From: Lactiplantibacillus paraplantarum | Lineage (GTDB): Bacteria > Bacillota > Bacilli > Lactobacillales > Lactobacillaceae | DNA length: 64,000 nt | Assembly: GCF_003641145.1 (NCBI RefSeq) | Contig: NZ_CP032744.1 | Span: 1,736,001 to 1,800,000, forward strand | Reading direction: 5' to 3' | Shown here: piece by piece, positions 63,703 through 64,000 of the stretch | How positions within the stretch are numbered: the first letter of the stretch is position 1 | How the letters are laid out: the number at the start of each line of letters is the position of its first letter | Made by a program: the position numbers and the translations under genes | Notes under the pieces: model-generated | Database searches by the model: none | What the model saw: only the letters and a program-made list of their open reading frames with translations | What the model was told of the DNA's origin: nothing

Positions 63703-64000
63703 TTAAACATTAGTAATATAAATTACATTATCCTCAACTTGTACCTCATACAAGAAATCCTTCTTAGCAGAATAGTACATATAACCGCTAATTCCCTTTT
63801 TACCCTTTTCTATTGCATCATCCTCCATGTAATCTCGCATATGTTCAGACATAAACTCTTGATCTGAGCTAGCATCGACCCATTTTGGCAAGGTAACAAT
63901 CACCTGATTAATAACATTACAATTCTTGAACACTGTAAATTCAGTCCCTGTACCCAAAGAAGTGTTACCATCTAACTTATAGGTAACAAAGCTATCATCT
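63703..64000 (-). CDS. Hypothetical protein, 5' end beyond the window
   Basis: The frame is open to the window edge, so the gene is partial; at least 99 residues are visible (… NTSLGTGTEFTVFKNCNVIN ... GYMYYSAKKDFLYEVQVEDN). The internal TTG at 63957 is not a convincing start. No motif recognised. It belongs with the AT-rich accessory genes upstream of the terminase. Confidence 0.55.
   Translation of the reverse strand, partial: DDSFVTYKLDGNTSLGTGTEFTVFKNCNVINQVIVTLPKWVDASSDQEFMSEHMRDYMEDDAIEKGKKGISGYMYYSAKKDFLYEVQVEDNVIYITNV

Larger units (their letters stand above)
37234..64000. mobile_element. Prophage, late half (myovirus type), continues past the right edge
   Basis: From the 3' flank of tRNA-Ser to the window edge all genes are on the minus strand and form a standard late region: packaging, head, contractile tail (PBSX/Xkd-like), fibres, lysis. 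The lysis end is next to the tRNA, so the integrase and the other attachment site should lie beyond 64000. The exact left border cannot be fixed without the matching attachment sequence at the far end. All structural modules look intact, which argues against a decayed remnant. Confidence 0.92.

Overview
The window is chromosomal DNA of a lactic acid bacterium, almost certainly Lactiplantibacillus plantarum or a very close relative (pentosus/paraplantarum). The reasons are a D-lactate dehydrogenase that I recognise as the plantarum/pentosus type, a mevalonate-pathway gene, the low-GC Bacillota order of information-processing genes, and many genes unique to lactobacilli.

Region by region: (1) 1-1740, minus strand: an aromatic-amino-acid gene encoding an MFS transporter joined to a chorismate mutase domain. 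It is preceded by a Tyr/Phe-rich leader peptide and a terminator, which looks like an attenuator. (2) 2043-20610, minus strand: the translation/envelope supercluster in the order rpsB-tsf-pyrH-frr-uppS-cdsA-rseP-proS-polC-rimP-nusA-rnpM-ylxQ-infB-rbfA. A promoter plus leader terminator lies before rimP. dxr, which many Bacillota carry between cdsA and rseP, is absent, which fits the mevalonate pathway (mvaS lies at 27.5 kb). (3) 20.6-31 kb: housekeeping genes: a HAD phosphatase, ldhD, a tRNA1(Val) methyltransferase with a GIY-YIG protein, plsC, yneF, ynzC and lexA around a shared SOS box, an AlkD-like repair protein, mvaS, a degenerate PTS EIIA-like protein and a GT2 glycosyltransferase. (4) 31.4-35.4 kb, minus strand: an M-box (Mg2+) riboswitch with terminator controls an ABC transporter (double-domain permease, then ATPase) followed by a LytR-CpsA-Psr protein. 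(5) 35.6-36.8 kb: a FtsW/RodA glycosyltransferase. (6) 37146-37233: tRNA-Ser(CGA), the likely phage integration site.

(7) About 37.2 kb to the right edge: the late half of a prophage, all on the minus strand. In transcription order it has accessory genes, terminase small and large subunits, portal, a MuF head protein with an ADP-ribosyltransferase-like C-terminus, a small overlapping gene (possible immunity partner), scaffold, capsid, connectors, then a contractile (PBSX/Xkd-type) tail. The tail has sheath, tube, a frameshifted chaperone pair, a tape measure with long hydrophobic repeats, hub proteins and baseplate. After these come tail fibre genes, two small poly-G ORFs, two small membrane proteins, holin and a GH25 endolysin. 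Packaging, capsid and tail genes are all present, so this looks like a myovirus-type prophage rather than a tailocin. Early genes and integrase would lie beyond 64000.

Most noteworthy: the M-box-controlled ABC transporter/LCP operon; two paralogous leader ORFs with G9 and G10 tracts whose stop codons overlap the starts of tail-fibre genes; the MuF-ART protein with its overlapping small gene and terminator; and the aromatic attenuator in front of a transporter-chorismate mutase fusion.
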